A stretch of 64,000 bases of DNA, from the NCBI RefSeq assembly GCF_022662335.1, contig NZ_JAKNQJ010000001.1, positions 124,001 to 188,000 of the forward strand. Direction: 5' to 3'. The notes below the pieces were generated by a model. That model had not been told where the DNA came from and searched no databases. It saw nothing but the letters and a program-made list of their open reading frames with translations. Made by a program: the position numbers and the translations under genes. Origin of the DNA: Sphingomonas sp. CROZ-RG-20F-R02-07. Its GTDB lineage: Bacteria; Pseudomonadota; Alphaproteobacteria; Sphingomonadales; Sphingomonadaceae. Position 1 is the first letter of the stretch. The number at the start of each line of letters is the position of its first letter. This document shows, piece by piece, positions 47,411-57,651 of the stretch.

Positions 47411-48643
47411 TCACGCCGGCGGGGGTGCGATCTCCCGGCCGCCCTTCCACAGTCGCAGCACGCGGCCCTGGACCGGCAGACCGTCGAAGGGCGTGTTGCC
47501 GGCCGACGCCACGAACGAGTCGCCGCTGATCCGCCACGGCGTGGCGCCATCGAACAGCAGCAGGTCGGCCGGCTTGCCCGGCTCCAGCGTGCCGGTGTCG
47601 AGTCCCAGCACCGCCGCCGGGTTGCGCGCGAGCAGCGCGAACAGCGCGGGCAGCGTCACCAGGCCGTCGCGCACCAGCATCAGCGCGAGCGGCAGCAGCG
47701 TTTCCGCCCCCGCCATCCCGGCCGCCGAATCGGCGAAGGGCAGGCGCTTGGCCTCGGGGCCCTGCGGATCATGGCCGGAGGCGATCACGTCGATCGTGCC
47801 GTCCGCCACCGCGGCCAGCGCCGCGCGCCGATCGCTTTCCGCGCGCAGCGGCGGCGAAAGATGCGCGAAGGTCCGGAAATCGCTCATCGCGATGTCGGAG
47901 AGATGGAGATGCGCGGGGGTGATCCCGCACGTCACCGGCACCCCCCGGCGCTTGGCCGCGCGGACCAGATCGAATCCGCCCGCGGTCGTCACCTGGCGGA
48001 TGTGGAGCCGCGCGCCCGTTTCCTCCGCCAGCATCAGGTCGCGCGCGATCGCCAGCGCCTCGGCGGCGGCGGGGGCGGCGGGCAGGCCCAGCCGAGTCGC
48101 GGTCTCGCCCGCGGTCGCCACCGCATCGCCGATCAGCCCGCCATCCTCGGCATGGACGACCATCGCCACGTCGAGATCGCGCGCATAGGCGAGCGCGCGG
48201 TGCATCACGCCGGCATCCGCGATCCATCCCCGCCCGGTGCCGACCGCACGCGCGCCAGCCGAAGCGCAGATCGCCATCTCGGCCAGATCCGCCCCCGCCA
48301 GCCCGCGCGTGGCGGCGGCGATCGGGTGGATCCACAGATCGGGCTTGCCGATCAGCGCGGCACGCTGGACGATGCCGGGATCGTCCAGCACCGGCGACTG
48401 ATCGGGCATTAGCCCGACGCGGACGATCCCGCCCGCGCGGCAGGCGGCGCGATCGACCTTGAACACGCCCAGATCGACCAGCGCGGGCGCCAGCATCTTG
48501 CCCCCGCAATCCACCGTTTCTGCGTCGGAAGGCAGGTCGAAATTGCCGACGGCGCGGATCGTGCCGTCCTCGACCAGCAGGCCGCCCGGCCGCTCGCCAC
48601 CCACCGGGCAGACGAGCGATGCGTTGAGGAATGCGCGCTTCAT
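47411..48643 (-). CDS. pyrC: Dihydroorotase-like protein lacking metal-binding motifs (PyrC')
   Basis: A 410-residue amidohydrolase-fold protein coupled to pyrB (4-bp overlap). Overall alignment to dihydroorotase is clear, for example [33 protein letters not shown] and [20 protein letters not shown]. However, the first metal site DxHxH is replaced by [19 protein letters not shown], and the usual TDHAPH is ASGHDPQG. It is therefore probably a non-catalytic subunit that assembles with aspartate carbamoyltransferase, as the PyrC' proteins of Pseudomonas do. A separate active dihydroorotase would be needed elsewhere in the genome. Confidence 0.85.
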   Translation of the reverse strand: MKRAFLNASLVCPVGGERPGGLLVEDGTIRAVGNFDLPSDAETVDCGGKMLAPALVDLGVFKVDRAACRAGGIVRVGLMPDQSPVLDDPGIVQRAALIGKPDLWIHPIAAATRGLAGADLAEMAICASAGARAVGTGRGWIADAGVMHRALAYARDLDVAMVVHAEDGGLIGDAVATAGETATRLGLPAAPAAAEALAIARDLMLAEETGARLHIRQVTTAGGFDLVRAAKRRGVPVTCGITPAHLHLSDIAMSDFRTFAHLSPPLRAESDRRAALAAVADGTIDVIASGHDPQGPEAKRLPFADSAAGMAGAETLLPLALMLVRDGLVTLPALFALLARNPAAVLGLDTGTLEPGKPADLLLFDGATPWRISGDSFVASAGNTPFDGLPVQGRVLRLWKGGREIAPPPA

Positions 48644-49623
48644 GCCCAGCCCTCCACGCCGCGCGCACGCCTCGTCAGCACGTCGAGACACGCCATCCGC
48701 ACCGCCACGCCCATCTCCACCTGCTCGGTGATCGCCGAGCGCGCATGGTCCGCCACCACCGAGTCGATCTCGACGCCCCGGTTCATCGGCCCCGGATGCA
48801 TCACCAGCGCGTCGGGCACGCGCGCGAACCGCGCCTCGGTCAGCCCGTAGCGCATCCGATATTCGCGCGCCGATGGGATATAGCCGCCCGCCATCCGCTC
48901 GTTCTGCACGCGCAGCATCATCACCACGTCCGCCCCCACCAGCGCGGCGTCGAAATCGGTGAAGGCGGTGACGCCCATCCGCTCGATGGCGGGCGGCATC
49001 AGCGTGGAGGGCGCGCATACCCGCACCTCCGCCGCCAGTGCGGTGAGCGCCAGGATGTTCGACCGCGCGACGCGGCTGTGGAGCACGTCGCCGCAGATCA
49101 CCACGCGCTGGCCGGCGATGGCGCCGCGCCGCCGCCGGATCGTCAGCGCATCGAGCAGCGCCTGGGTCGGATGCTCGTGCCGCCCGTCGCCCGCGTTGAG
49201 CACGGGGCAATCCACCTTGCCCGCGATCAGCCGCACCGCGCCCGACGCCATGTGGCGGATGACGATCACGTCCGCGCGCATCGCGTTCAGCGTCTTGGCG
49301 GTGTCGATCAGCGTCTCGCCTTTCTTCACGCTGGATTGCGCGGCGTGCATGTTGACGACGTCGGCGCCCAGACGCTTGCCCGCGATCTCGAACGACAGCA
49401 AAGTGCGCGTCGAATTCTCGAAAAAGGCGTTGATCTGCGTCAGGCCGGCCAGCCTCTTGTCGGGCGTGGCATGTGCGCGGTTCGCGTCCACCCAGGTTTC
49501 GGCCTCGTCGAGCAGGAAGGCGATCTCGTGCGGCTCGAGGCCGTCGATCCCGGTCAGGTGCCGGTGCGGGAACACGGCGCCCCCGTCGATCAGCGTGGCG
49601 GGGCGGTGGTCCGATCTGGTCAT
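48640..49623 (-). CDS. pyrB: Aspartate carbamoyltransferase catalytic subunit
   Basis: A 327-residue enzyme for the committed step of pyrimidine synthesis. Carbamoyl-phosphate motif [20 protein letters not shown] (about residues 67-86), [35 protein letters not shown] and [15 protein letters not shown] are all present. ATG 49623 ([12 protein letters not shown]) is the natural start. The frame stays open far upstream but has no family sequence there. It is followed by the inactive dihydroorotase-like gene with a 4-bp overlap. Confidence 0.95.
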   Translation of the reverse strand: MTRSDHRPATLIDGGAVFPHRHLTGIDGLEPHEIAFLLDEAETWVDANRAHATPDKRLAGLTQINAFFENSTRTLLSFEIAGKRLGADVVNMHAAQSSVKKGETLIDTAKTLNAMRADVIVIRHMASGAVRLIAGKVDCPVLNAGDGRHEHPTQALLDALTIRRRRGAIAGQRVVICGDVLHSRVARSNILALTALAAEVRVCAPSTLMPPAIERMGVTAFTDFDAALVGADVVMMLRVQNERMAGGYIPSAREYRMRYGLTEARFARVPDALVMHPGPMNRGVEIDSVVADHARSAITEQVEMGVAVRMACLDVLTRRARGVEGWA

Positions 49624-49859
49624 CGAGGGTGTCGGGTAGCGGCCGGAACACGGCCGTGCAAGCCGTGCGGCGCCGAAGCGGAGGGCCGAAGTGGAGGAAG
49701 TGGAGGTGTGTGAAGCATCGAAGTGGAAGGACAGTGTGGCTGTCGCTCCGGCAGGCGGGCGGCGTGGCGGACGGCGTTCGGCATGCCGCCGAGATCGCAC
49801 GGATGCCGCCTTGTAGGACAGCGGCTGACGCGGCGTGGTCGCTGCGCTATGGCGCGGCG

Positions 49860-50465
49860 ATGACGGTCCGCACGCTCTTCGCCTCGCTCCTGTACGAAGG
49901 GTCGCTCGACGATCCCGCGCTCGTCGCCGATCTGGAGGCGTCGTGCCGTGCGCTGGCCGAGGACGACGGGGCGGGGCGGCGCTGGTCCAAGGCGCATGGC
50001 TATCGCGGCTATACCTCCTATGCGTCGCTGAACGACCTGCCGCAGCGCGATCCGGCCTTCGCCGATCTGAAGCGCGCGCTCGACCGGCATGTCGCGGCGT
50101 TCGCGAAGGAATGCGCGTTCGATCTGGGCGGGCGCAAGCTGAAGCTCGACAGCCTCTGGGCGAACGTCCTGAAACCCGGGGGCGCCCACACCGCGCATCT
50201 CCATCCGCACAGCGTCGTGTCGGGCACCGTCTATATCGCGCTGCCCGAGGGTGCGCGCGGGCTGAAGCTGGAGGATCCCCGGCTGCCGATGATGATGGCC
50301 GCGCCGCCACGGCTCGCCGACGCGCCCGACGCCCTGCGCACCTTCGTGGAGGCGGTGCCGGTGGCGGGCAGCGTGTTCTTGTGGGAAAGCTGGCTGCGCC
50401 ACGAGGTGCCCGCGGGCACGGGCAAGGGCGAGCGGATCAGCGTGAGCTTCAACTATCGCTGGTAA
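49860..50465 (+). CDS. TIGR02466 family putative 2OG-Fe(II) oxygenase
   Basis: A 201-residue protein matching the TIGR02466 type. [20 protein letters not shown] contains the first iron-ligand His region, [20 protein letters not shown] is the middle strand pair, and [17 protein letters not shown] supplies the distal His, with [10 protein letters not shown] as C-terminus. It is a predicted double-stranded beta-helix oxygenase with unknown substrate. ATG 49860 fits the family N-terminus [14 protein letters not shown]. The upstream 236 bp (49624-49859), shared with the divergent pyrB, has no gene I can support. Confidence 0.82.
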   Translation: MTVRTLFASLLYEGSLDDPALVADLEASCRALAEDDGAGRRWSKAHGYRGYTSYASLNDLPQRDPAFADLKRALDRHVAAFAKECAFDLGGRKLKLDSLWANVLKPGGAHTAHLHPHSVVSGTVYIALPEGARGLKLEDPRLPMMMAAPPRLADAPDALRTFVEAVPVAGSVFLWESWLRHEVPAGTGKGERISVSFNYRW

Positions 50466-50474
50466 GTGCCTGTT

Positions 50475-50954
50475 TCAGAATGCCGGATCACCCGCCACCA
50501 GCGCATCGATCGCACCCTGCAGGATATAGGCGGCGGCCATGTTGTCGACCCGCTCGGCACGTTTGGCGCGGCTCATATCGGCCTCGATCAGGGTGCGCGT
50601 GACGGCTTGCGTCGACCAGCGCTCGTCCCACAGCAGGATCGGCAGACCCATGTCGACGCAGTTGCGCGCGAACGCCCGAGTCGACTGGCTGCGCGGGCTT
50701 TCGCTGCCGTCGAGATTGAGCGGCAGTCCGATCACGATCCCGCGCACCGCCTGCGCGGCGATCAGCCCGGCGAGCGCGGCCTTGTCCTTCATGAACTTGG
50801 TGCGGCGCACGAGCAGCGCCGGGCTCGCGAAGCTCCACCCCGCGTCGCACAGCGCGGTGCCGATCGTCTTGGTGCCGACGTCGAGGCCGATCATCCGGCC
50901 GCCCAGCGGCAGCGCTTCGCGAAAGACGGCGCGATCGACGGTCAGCACGCTCAT
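50475..50954 (-). CDS. ruvX: Holliday junction resolvase-like protein (YqgF)
   Basis: A 159-residue RNase H-fold nuclease involved in 16S rRNA 5' maturation and proposed Holliday junction resolution. Motifs: [20 protein letters not shown] (catalytic Asp), [36 protein letters not shown] (Glu) and [18 protein letters not shown] (Asp). Its start overlaps the stop of the upstream DUF3089 gene by 4 bp (50951-50954), so they are co-translated. It converges on the TIGR02466 gene with a 9-nt gap. Confidence 0.92.
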   Translation of the reverse strand: MSVLTVDRAVFREALPLGGRMIGLDVGTKTIGTALCDAGWSFASPALLVRRTKFMKDKAALAGLIAAQAVRGIVIGLPLNLDGSESPRSQSTRAFARNCVDMGLPILLWDERWSTQAVTRTLIEADMSRAKRAERVDNMAAAYILQGAIDALVAGDPAF

Positions 50955-52057
50955 CGCCCGAACGCCGCCAGCCGCCGCGCCGCATCCGCGCGAACATTCG
51001 CCCAGAACAGGCTGTAATCATAGACATGATAGTTGTTGCCCGGCAGCACATAGCTGCCGACGTTCGGGGGCGGCCCGATCAGCAACAGCCCCGGCGGGGC
51101 GCAGCGCGCGGGCACCGCCTGCGTCATGATGACCGCGTCCGACAGGTCCTTGTTCGGATAGAGCGTGCCGAGATTCGCGCTGGCCGCCGCGGCGGCATCG
51201 GCGGTGCCCGTCAGCGGGTTGGTGCAGACCATCGCCGTGCCCTTGCGCGGCGCGCCGGTGAATCCCGTAGTCGCGTCATACCCCTCGACCACCAGAGAAG
51301 GATCGGCGGGCTCGGCATAGCTCTGCCAGGACAGGATGCAGCCGGCCTGATCGCCGCGCGTGCATTCGGGCAGCCCGAGCCGCGGCAGATCGGTGCTGCG
51401 CGAGATCGGCCAGCCGACGACATAGGCCGCGACGATCCGGTGCGACAAGGCGGGGTCGGGCGCGATCCGTTCGCGCAGCAGCCGCTCGAGATGGAGCGCG
51501 CCCTGGCTGTGGCCGGCCAGCACGATCGGCCGATCGGGGCCGATCTGCGTCAGGAATGCGTCGAACGCCGCGGCCACGTCGCCATAGGCGAGATCGAGCG
51601 CGCGACCGGCGTCGGCGGCGGTCGTCAGGAACGCGCCGAACGTCGCCTGGCGGTAGCGCGGCGCCCAGACCTGGCCGACGCCATTGAACGCGCTCGCCTG
51701 CCCGCGCAGGAACAATACGGCGCGGCCATTGGCCTCGGCATCGTTCAGCGGCGCGTTCCAGTGATCGCGCGCGAGATAGGATGTGGGGTGGACGAAGAAG
51801 ACCGCCGCGCCCGGCGCTTGGGTGGGCGCAGCCCCCGCGGGCGTCCAGAGCGAGGGGTTGCCGGCGATGTCGGGCCGCGCGATCCACATCGCGGCGGGCG
51901 CATAGGCATTGGGCGAGACGCGGCGCTGCACGGCGAACGCCGTTCGCGGCACGAGTGCCATCCGCAGGAGCTGCGTGCCGTAGAGCCGATAGGCGAAGGC
52001 GCCCGCGATCACGAGCACGATCAGCACGGCGAAGGCATAGAGGAACTTGCGGGCCAT
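50951..52057 (-). CDS. DUF3089 alpha/beta hydrolase family protein
   Basis: A 368-residue protein with an N-terminal membrane anchor ([20 protein letters not shown]). The DUF3089 domain has [40 protein letters not shown] and the nucleophile elbow [15 protein letters not shown] (Ser near residue 180). The fold indicates an esterase or lipase facing the periplasm; no substrate is known. It leads ruvX. Only 46 bp separate it from the divergent gatC, so that gap must carry both promoters. Confidence 0.85.
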   Translation of the reverse strand: MARKFLYAFAVLIVLVIAGAFAYRLYGTQLLRMALVPRTAFAVQRRVSPNAYAPAAMWIARPDIAGNPSLWTPAGAAPTQAPGAAVFFVHPTSYLARDHWNAPLNDAEANGRAVLFLRGQASAFNGVGQVWAPRYRQATFGAFLTTAADAGRALDLAYGDVAAAFDAFLTQIGPDRPIVLAGHSQGALHLERLLRERIAPDPALSHRIVAAYVVGWPISRSTDLPRLGLPECTRGDQAGCILSWQSYAEPADPSLVVEGYDATTGFTGAPRKGTAMVCTNPLTGTADAAAAASANLGTLYPNKDLSDAVIMTQAVPARCAPPGLLLIGPPPNVGSYVLPGNNYHVYDYSLFWANVRADAARRLAAFGR

Positions 52058-52103
52058 CGTTGCACCCTTGCACGGGGCGCGGGCCGGATGCTAGCCGGGC
52101 GCC

Positions 52104-52391
52104 ATGTCCGTCACACCCGCAACCGTGAAGAAGATCGCGAGCCTGGCCCGCATCGCGATCACCGAGGAGGACGCGACCCGGATCGCGCCCGAGCTCGGCA
52201 ACATCCTGGGCTGGATCGAAATGCTGGAGGAGGTCGACACCCAAGGTGTCGAGCCGATGACGGCGGTGATCCCCAACCATCTGCGGTTGCGCGACGACGT
52301 CGTCACCGATGGCGGCATCCGCGAACAGGTTCTGGCCAACGCGCCCCAGGCCGAACACGGCTTCTTCACCGTGCCCAAGGTGATCGAATAA
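52104..52391 (+). CDS. gatC: Glutamyl/aspartyl-tRNA amidotransferase subunit C
   Basis: A 95-residue GatC of normal size. [20 protein letters not shown] and [20 protein letters not shown] are family signatures, and [20 protein letters not shown] wraps between GatA and GatB in known structures. It stabilises the GatCAB complex that converts Glu-tRNA(Gln) or Asp-tRNA(Asn) to the amide form. The stop overlaps the gatA start by one base (TAATG). Confidence 0.95.
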   Translation: MSVTPATVKKIASLARIAITEEDATRIAPELGNILGWIEMLEEVDTQGVEPMTAVIPNHLRLRDDVVTDGGIREQVLANAPQAEHGFFTVPKVIE

Positions 52392-53875
52392 TGACCGAGC
52401 TGACCGATCTGGGCGTGGCCGCGATCCGCGACGGCGTGCGCGAGGGCGCCTTTTCCGCACGCGAAATCGCCGACGCCTTCGTGACGAAGGTGAGCCGCGC
52501 CAAGGCGTTGAACGCGTTCCTTGTCGAAACGCCCGAACATGCGATCGCCGCCGCCGACGCCGCCGACGCGGCGCGCGCGGCGGGCGAGACGCCCAAGCCG
52601 CTGGCCGGCGTGCCGATCGGGATGAAGGACCTGTTCTGCACCAGGGGCGTGGCGACGACGGCGGCGAGCCACATCCTCGAAGGCTTCGTGCCGACCTATG
52701 AATCGCGCGTGTCGCAGAATCTGTGGGATGCGGGCGCGGGGATGCTCGGCAAGCTGAACATGGACCAGTTCGCGATGGGCTCGTCCAACGAGACGTCGGC
52801 GTTCGGCAACGTGATCTCGCCGTGGCGACGACGTGACGGCGGCAATGCGGCGCTGGCACCCGGCGGCTCCTCGGGTGGCTCGTCGGCCGCGATCGCGGCG
52901 CGGCTGTGCCCGGGCGCGACCGGCACCGACACCGGCGGATCGATCCGCCAGCCCGCCGCCTTCACCGGGATCGCGGGGATCAAGCCGACCTATGGCCGCT
53001 GCTCGCGCTGGGGCACGATCGCGTTCGCCTCCAGCCTCGATCAGGCGGGGCCGATGGCGCGCGACGTGCGCGACTGCGCGATCCTGCTGGAGGCGATGGC
53101 CGGGTTCGACCCGCGCGACTCGACCTCGCTGAAGCTCGACGTGCCCCGGTGGGAAGCGGGATTGTCGGGCGATCTGAAAGGTTTGCGCGTCGGCATTCCC
53201 AAGGAGTATCGCGTCGACGGGATGCCCGCGGAGATCGAGGCCTTGTGGCAGCAGGGCATCGCCTGGCTGAGCGACGCCGGTGCCGAGATCGTCGAGGTCT
53301 CGCTGCCGCACACCAGATACGCGCTGCCCGCCTATTACATCATCGCGCCGGCCGAGGCCTCGTCCAACCTCGCGCGCTATGACGGCGTGCGCTACGGCAT
53401 CCGCGATCTGCCCGAAGGGGCGGGGCTGCAGGACATGTATGCCGCGACGCGCGCCGACGGCTTCGGCCCCGAGGTGAAGCGGCGCATCCTGATCGGCACC
53501 TATGTGCTGTCGGCCGGCTTCTACGACGCCTATTACACGCAGGCGCAGCGCGTCCGCACGCTGATCGCGCGCGATTTCGAGCGTGCTTGGGAGCGATGCG
53601 ACGTGCTGCTTGCACCGACCGCGCCGTCGGCGGCGTTCGCGCTGGGCGAGAAATCGGCCGATCCGATCGCGATGTATCTGAACGACGTCTTCACCGTGCC
53701 GTCGAGCCTCGCGGGATTGCCGGCGATGAGCGTGCCGGGCGGCCTCGATGCGAACGGGCTGCCGCTCGGCCTGCAGATCATCGGCAAGCCGCTCGACGAA
53801 CAGGGCGTGCTGAACGCCGGCCTCGCGATCGAGCAGCGCGCCGGCTTCGTCGCGCGGCCGGAGGCCTGGTGGTAG
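52391..53875 (+). CDS. gatA: Glutamyl/aspartyl-tRNA amidotransferase subunit A
   Basis: A 494-residue amidase-signature protein that releases ammonia from glutamine for transamidation. The catalytic triad is visible: Lys79 in [12 protein letters not shown], the cis-Ser in [18 protein letters not shown] (about residue 160) and nucleophile Ser184 in [34 protein letters not shown] is the next conserved block. The length matches the family. It is followed not by gatB but by a toxin-antitoxin pair, then gatB. Confidence 0.96.
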   Translation: MTELTDLGVAAIRDGVREGAFSAREIADAFVTKVSRAKALNAFLVETPEHAIAAADAADAARAAGETPKPLAGVPIGMKDLFCTRGVATTAASHILEGFVPTYESRVSQNLWDAGAGMLGKLNMDQFAMGSSNETSAFGNVISPWRRRDGGNAALAPGGSSGGSSAAIAARLCPGATGTDTGGSIRQPAAFTGIAGIKPTYGRCSRWGTIAFASSLDQAGPMARDVRDCAILLEAMAGFDPRDSTSLKLDVPRWEAGLSGDLKGLRVGIPKEYRVDGMPAEIEALWQQGIAWLSDAGAEIVEVSLPHTRYALPAYYIIAPAEASSNLARYDGVRYGIRDLPEGAGLQDMYAATRADGFGPEVKRRILIGTYVLSAGFYDAYYTQAQRVRTLIARDFERAWERCDVLLAPTAPSAAFALGEKSADPIAMYLNDVFTVPSSLAGLPAMSVPGGLDANGLPLGLQIIGKPLDEQGVLNAGLAIEQRAGFVARPEAWW

Positions 53876-53890
53876 ACGCTTGAACCACAA

Positions 53891-53910
53891 AGTGTTACCA
53901 CGGTAACACT
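53891..53910. promoter_or_regulatory. Inverted repeat upstream of the vapB-like antitoxin gene
   Basis: AGTGTTACC and GGTAACACT are perfect 9-bp inverted arms separated by AC. The dyad ends just before the ribosome-binding GGAG (53911-53914) of the antitoxin. AbrB-fold antitoxins repress their own promoters by binding such dyads. The site would also lie in the path of transcripts running from gatA to gatB. Confidence 0.8.
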
Positions 53911-53921
53911 GGAGATGAGCG

Positions 53922-54224
53922 ATGAACGCCTATAGCCCCGTCACCGAAGCGAGCGACGGCAACATGACCAGCAAGGGTCAAGTGCTCATTCCCAAGGGCT
54001 TGCGCGAGCGCGCCGGTCTGGTGCCGGGCGGCGAGGTGACCGTCGGCCTGAATGCCGACGGACAGGTGGTGGTCGTGCCCCGCCAGCCGACCGAAACGCG
54101 CGAAGAGCGCAAGGCGCGGTATCTCGCACAGATCGGATCGGTGGTTGGCACGCTCGACACCGGCTTTGCGACGACCGACGATTACATGGACCATGTCCGG
54201 CCGCATCGGCACGAGGATTGGTGA
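53922..54224 (+). CDS. AbrB/MazE-fold antitoxin (VapB-like)
   Basis: A 100-residue protein with a swapped-hairpin AbrB domain at about residues 13-55: [20 protein letters not shown] and [18 protein letters not shown]. The C-terminal tail ([20 protein letters not shown]) should wrap the toxin. The stop overlaps the toxin start (GTGA). It lies between gatA and gatB, all in one direction. It is unrelated in sequence to the frameshifted antitoxin at 16560. Confidence 0.88.
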   Translation: MNAYSPVTEASDGNMTSKGQVLIPKGLRERAGLVPGGEVTVGLNADGQVVVVPRQPTETREERKARYLAQIGSVVGTLDTGFATTDDYMDHVRPHRHEDW

Positions 54225-54637
54225 TCTTCGTCGACACCAACGTCCTCATCGACGTGTTGCAGGACGATCCGCATTGGCGGCCATGGTCGCTAAGGCAATT
54301 GGCCGAGGCCCGTGCCGATGGCGACCTGGCAATCGACGCGATCGTGATCGCCGAACTCAGCCGCGATTACCCGACGCTCCGCGCGCTTCAGGTGGCGGTG
54401 GCGCCGCTGGAACTGACGTCGTCCGTGCTGGACGACGCGACGGCGTTCCTGGCCGGGCACCGCTTCCTGCAAGCGCGCGCCGAGCGTGGGGAAGGAGAGG
54501 CGAAGCGGCCGCTGCCCGATTTCTTCATCGGGGCTCACGCGCTGTCGCTCGGCGCCACCTTGCTGACCCGCGATGCCAGGCTCTATCATCGCTACTTCCC
54601 CGATCTTTCCCTCATCACACCCGAGACGCATCCATGA
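54221..54637 (+). CDS. vapC: PIN-domain ribonuclease toxin (VapC-like)
   Basis: A 138-residue PIN-domain protein. Acidic active-site residues are Asp5 in [12 protein letters not shown], Glu45 in [10 protein letters not shown], Asp100 in [10 protein letters not shown] and Asp118 in LLTRDARLY, so catalysis should be intact. VapC toxins cleave tRNA or rRNA. GTG 54221 overlaps the antitoxin stop; a TTG 3 nt earlier is possible. Its stop overlaps the gatB start (ATGA 54634-54637), coupling toxin translation to that of an essential gene. Confidence 0.9.
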   Translation: MIFVDTNVLIDVLQDDPHWRPWSLRQLAEARADGDLAIDAIVIAELSRDYPTLRALQVAVAPLELTSSVLDDATAFLAGHRFLQARAERGEGEAKRPLPDFFIGAHALSLGATLLTRDARLYHRYFPDLSLITPETHP

Positions 54638-56118
54638 CCGACACCGCATACCGCATCCAGGGCGCTACCGGGGAATGGGAGGTCGTCGTCGGCCTAGAGG
54701 TCCATGCGCAGGTGACGTCGAACGCCAAGCTCTTCTCAGGCGCGGCGACGACGTTCGGCGCGGAGCCGAACACGCAGGTCAGCCTGGTCGACGCGGCCAT
54801 GCCGGGCATGCTGCCGGTGCCGAACCGCGAATGCATCCGCCAGGCGGTGCGCACCGGCATGGCGATCGACGCGCAGATCAACCGCTGGTCGCGTTTCGAC
54901 CGCAAGAATTATTTCTACGCCGATCTGCCGCAGGGTTATCAGATCAGCCAGCTCTACCATCCGCTGGTGGGGGAGGGCGCGATCGACATCGCGCTGGACG
55001 AGAAGAACCCCGACGGCGCGACGAAGCGGATCGGCGTGGAGCGCATCCATGTCGAGCAGGATGCGGGCAAGCTGATGCACGATCAGCACCCGACGCGCAG
55101 CTATGTCGACCTCAACCGGTCGGGCGTCGCGCTGATGGAGATCGTCAGCCGGCCCGACATGGCGTCTCCGGCCGAAGCCGGCGCTTACCTCCGCAAGCTG
55201 CGGGCGATCCTGCGCTATGTCGGCAGTTGCGACGGCAATATGGAGGAAGGCTCGATGCGCGCCGACGTGAACGTCAGCGTGCGCAAGCCCGGCGCGGGGC
55301 TCGGCACGCGCACCGAGACGAAGAACGTCAACTCGGTCCGCTTCGTGATGGCGGTCGTCGAGCAGGAGGCGCGGCGCCAGATCGACGTGCTGGAGGATGG
55401 TGGCACGATCGCGCAGGAAACCCGCCTCTATGACCCCGACCGCAACGAGACGCGGTCGATGCGGTCGAAGGAGGATGCGCATGATTACCGCTACTTCCCC
55501 GATCCCGATCTGTTGCCGCTCGAACTGGACGAGGCGTTTCTCGACGAATGTCGCGCGAGCCTGCCCGAGCTGCCCGACGCCAAGCGCCGGCGTTACGAGG
55601 CGGCGGGGATCGGCGCCTATCAGTCCGCCGTGCTGACCGCCGAGGTGGAAGCGGCGCGCTGGTTCGACGCGCTGCTGGAGGCGGGCGCGCCGCCAGTGGC
55701 GGCGGCGAACTGGACGACGTCCGAACTGTTCGGCGCGCTCAACCGCACCGGGCGCGACATCGCGAATTCGCCGGTGACGCCGGTGCAGGCGGCGGAACTG
55801 CTGGCGCTGGTGGCCGACGGAACGCTGTCGGGCAGCCTTGCCAAACAGGTGTTCGAGGTGATGCTCGAAACCGGCGAGGCGCCGGCCCGGATCGTCGAGG
55901 ATCGCGGGCTGAAACAGACCAGCGACACCGGCGCGATCGACGCCGCGATCGACGCGATCATGGCGGCGAACGCGGACAAGGTGGCCGATTACCGCGGCGG
56001 CAAGGACAAGCTGTTCGGCTTCTTCGTCGGCCAGACGATGAAGGCGATGGGCGGCAAGGCCAATCCCGGCGTGGTCAACGCGCGGCTGAAGACGCTGCTC
56101 GGGCCGTCGGTGGCATGA
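54634..56118 (+). CDS. gatB: Glutamyl/aspartyl-tRNA amidotransferase subunit B
   Basis: A 494-residue kinase-like and tRNA-binding subunit. [20 protein letters not shown] is the N-terminal signature. [20 protein letters not shown], the family block [18 protein letters not shown] and [14 protein letters not shown] follow. A helical/YqeY-like tail (about 390-494) ends [17 protein letters not shown]. It activates the tRNA-bound acid with ATP. ATG 54634 overlaps the vapC stop. The start is sound because family similarity begins a few residues in. The cyclophilin gene overlaps its stop. Confidence 0.96.
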   Translation: MTDTAYRIQGATGEWEVVVGLEVHAQVTSNAKLFSGAATTFGAEPNTQVSLVDAAMPGMLPVPNRECIRQAVRTGMAIDAQINRWSRFDRKNYFYADLPQGYQISQLYHPLVGEGAIDIALDEKNPDGATKRIGVERIHVEQDAGKLMHDQHPTRSYVDLNRSGVALMEIVSRPDMASPAEAGAYLRKLRAILRYVGSCDGNMEEGSMRADVNVSVRKPGAGLGTRTETKNVNSVRFVMAVVEQEARRQIDVLEDGGTIAQETRLYDPDRNETRSMRSKEDAHDYRYFPDPDLLPLELDEAFLDECRASLPELPDAKRRRYEAAGIGAYQSAVLTAEVEAARWFDALLEAGAPPVAAANWTTSELFGALNRTGRDIANSPVTPVQAAELLALVADGTLSGSLAKQVFEVMLETGEAPARIVEDRGLKQTSDTGAIDAAIDAIMAANADKVADYRGGKDKLFGFFVGQTMKAMGGKANPGVVNARLKTLLGPSVA

Positions 56119-56765
56119 GCATGGCCGCGCCGTCGCTGCTTGCCGTGCTCGGCCTGTGGGCGATGCCCGCGCTTGCGCAGACGAACGCGGCGCCGGTGGC
56201 GACGTCGCCCGTGCCCGTCGCGTCCGCGCCACTGCCGCGCGTGGCGCTGGAGACGAGCGCGGGGCGGATCGTGATCGAGGCGGATACGGTGCATGCGCCC
56301 ATCAGCGCGGGCAATTTCCTGCGCTATGTCGACCAGCACCGGCTGGACGGCGTCACCTTCTACCGCGACGTGAAGGTGGCGGACCATTTCGGCTTCGTGC
56401 AGTTCGGCGCGAACGGCGACCCCAAGCGGTCGCTGCCGCCCGTCCGTCACGAGCCGACCACGGTGACCGGCATCAAGCATCTGAACGGCACGATCTCCAC
56501 CGCGCGGCTCGCCCCGGGCACCGCGCGCGGCGAGTTCACGATTCTGGCGGGCGATCAGCCGGGGATGGATGCGGATCCGACGAAGCCGGGCGACAATCTG
56601 GGCTATGCCGCCTTCGGCCATGTGGTCGAGGGTATGGACGTGGTGGTGGGCGTGATGGACGCACCGGTGTCGCCGACGGCGACGTTGCGCGGGGCGTTCA
56701 AGGGCGAGGTGCCGGTGGAGGCGGTGCGGATCGTTTCGGCGCGGCGGGTGCCGGTTTCGCGGTGA
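56115..56765 (+). CDS. Peptidylprolyl isomerase, cyclophilin type
   Basis: A 216-residue exported cyclophilin with a signal peptide ([17 protein letters not shown]). The domain (about residues 40-212) includes [20 protein letters not shown] and [33 protein letters not shown] and [17 protein letters not shown] follow. Several canonical active-site residues are altered (the FxFGGxx Arg loop reads FGFVQFG), so isomerase activity is not certain. It would assist folding in the periplasm. The ATGA overlap with gatB makes it the last gene of the gat unit. Confidence 0.87.
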   Translation: MSMAAPSLLAVLGLWAMPALAQTNAAPVATSPVPVASAPLPRVALETSAGRIVIEADTVHAPISAGNFLRYVDQHRLDGVTFYRDVKVADHFGFVQFGANGDPKRSLPPVRHEPTTVTGIKHLNGTISTARLAPGTARGEFTILAGDQPGMDADPTKPGDNLGYAAFGHVVEGMDVVVGVMDAPVSPTATLRGAFKGEVPVEAVRIVSARRVPVSR

Positions 56766-56805
56766 GCTTTGGGCGCTTCATGCCGCGATCAGGGTAATGG
56801 CTGAA

Positions 56806-56914
56806 CTGTTCCCCGGCGAAGGCCGGGGCCCAGTTGGAAAGGCCATCGTGACGAGGCGCGGCGTTCTCCAATAAGGGTTCTCCCACCTGGGCCCCGGCTT
56901 TCGCCGGGGAACAG
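56806..56914. repeat. 109-bp inverted-repeat element, CTGTTCCCCGGC family, copy 1
   Basis: The 28-bp ends (56806-56833, beginning CTGTTCCCCGGCGAAGGCCG, and 56887-56914, ending CCGGGGAACAG) are inverted copies with 27 of 28 positions matching. The 53-bp middle is non-coding. Each end is itself a small hairpin. It lies between the cyclophilin gene and convergent small ORFs. A second copy is at 59428-59535. Confidence 0.85.
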
Positions 56915-56933
56915 ATTGGGCATCCCCTAAAAA

Positions 56934-57170
56934 CTACTGCGCATCGTCGTCCTGATTGCGCACCACGCCGCCGGTGCCGCCCACGCCGTCGGCCAGGCCG
57001 GGCGCGGTCATCGTTTCGGGTTCGGGGCCGCCTTCGCCGCGCGCCACCGCGTCGCTGCGCGCTTCCACCGCCTGTTCGATGTCGCTGCGCGGATCGGCGC
57101 GGTCGGGCGGGCTGTCGGGATGGTCGTCCGCGGGGGGCGGGCTGTCGGGCATGGTCTCGGGATCGGTCAT
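56934..57170 (-). CDS. Small acidic Pro/Asp-rich protein (78 aa)
   Basis: A 78-residue, highly acidic, disordered product (MTDPETMPDSPPPADDHPDS; SDIEQAVEARSDAVARGEGG). It has no hydrophobic or catalytic segment. It lies 12 nt after the similar-styled gene at 57183 on the same strand. The family is not recognised, but the composition is that of a translated protein with consistent GC3 bias. Confidence 0.55.
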   Translation of the reverse strand: MTDPETMPDSPPPADDHPDSPPDRADPRSDIEQAVEARSDAVARGEGGPEPETMTAPGLADGVGGTGGVVRNQDDDAQ

Positions 57171-57182
57171 GATCGTCCTTCT

Positions 57183-57458
57183 TTAGCGGCTGGTGCCGGC
57201 AAGGCCGCCGGTGCTTGCGGTCATGGCGTCGGTGCTGCCGATATCGCCGGTGTCGCCGGCCTCGCGCGTGCCGACGTCGCTGCTGGTCGGCATCGCGAAG
57301 CCCACCGGGTTCGGCGCGTCCATGTTGGGCGTCTCGGTCGGCTGGGGCGAGGGGATGTCGGTATCGGGCGCGGGCGTGTCGATCTCGTGGCCGGGCGCGT
57401 CGGGCTGGTCGAAATCGGGTGTCGGCGTCGGGAATTCGGCGGGGGGTATGCTGGCCAT
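57183..57458 (-). CDS. Small Pro/Asp/Thr-rich protein (91 aa)
   Basis: A 91-residue product rich in Pro, Asp, Thr and Gly, with short repeats (PTPTPDFDQPDAPGHEIDTP; SPQPTETPNMDAPNP). There is no signal peptide or domain. GGAGAAACC precedes the ATG on the minus strand. It is probably co-transcribed with the acidic ORF at 56934. The function is unknown. Confidence 0.55.
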   Translation of the reverse strand: MASIPPAEFPTPTPDFDQPDAPGHEIDTPAPDTDIPSPQPTETPNMDAPNPVGFAMPTSSDVGTREAGDTGDIGSTDAMTASTGGLAGTSR

Positions 57459-57514
57459 CGGGTTTCTCCTTGCAGGCCATCAACGCCTTGTTCGCGCAGC
57501 GGTTGCCTCGGCGC

Positions 57515-57542
57515 TTGCCCCGGAGCGCCCGGCTGGTATAGA
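57515..57542 (+). promoter_or_regulatory. Putative promoter of tRNA-Leu
   Basis: TTGCCC (57515-57520) and TATAGA (57537-57542) are separated by 16 bp and lie about 25 bp before the tRNA 5' end. The -10 is close to consensus and the -35 matches four of six positions. This is the best promoter-like pair near the tRNA. Confidence 0.45.
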
Positions 57543-57566
57543 CGCCCGCCGACCGGCGGTGTCCTT

Positions 57567-57651
57567 GCGGGCGTGGCGGAACTGGTAGACGCGCTTGGTT
57601 TAGGTCCAAGTATCGCAAGATGTGGGGGTTCGAGTCCCTTCGCCCGCACCA
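57567..57651 (+). tRNA. tRNA-Leu (anticodon TAG)
   Basis: An 85-nt class II tRNA with a long variable arm. Acceptor GCGGGCG pairs with CGCCCGC, followed by ACCA (CCA encoded). The anticodon arm is CTTGG-TTTAGGT-CCAAG with TAG at positions 34-36, reading CUN codons. The T arm contains GGTTCGAGTCC. The variable arm is TATCGCAAGATG. Confidence 0.97.

Noticed and set aside
48640-50310. Upstream extension of pyrB to a 556-residue protein
   Set aside because: The extra 229 residues are Arg/Pro-rich shadow sequence crossing the divergent TIGR02466 gene. The family N-terminus begins at 49623.
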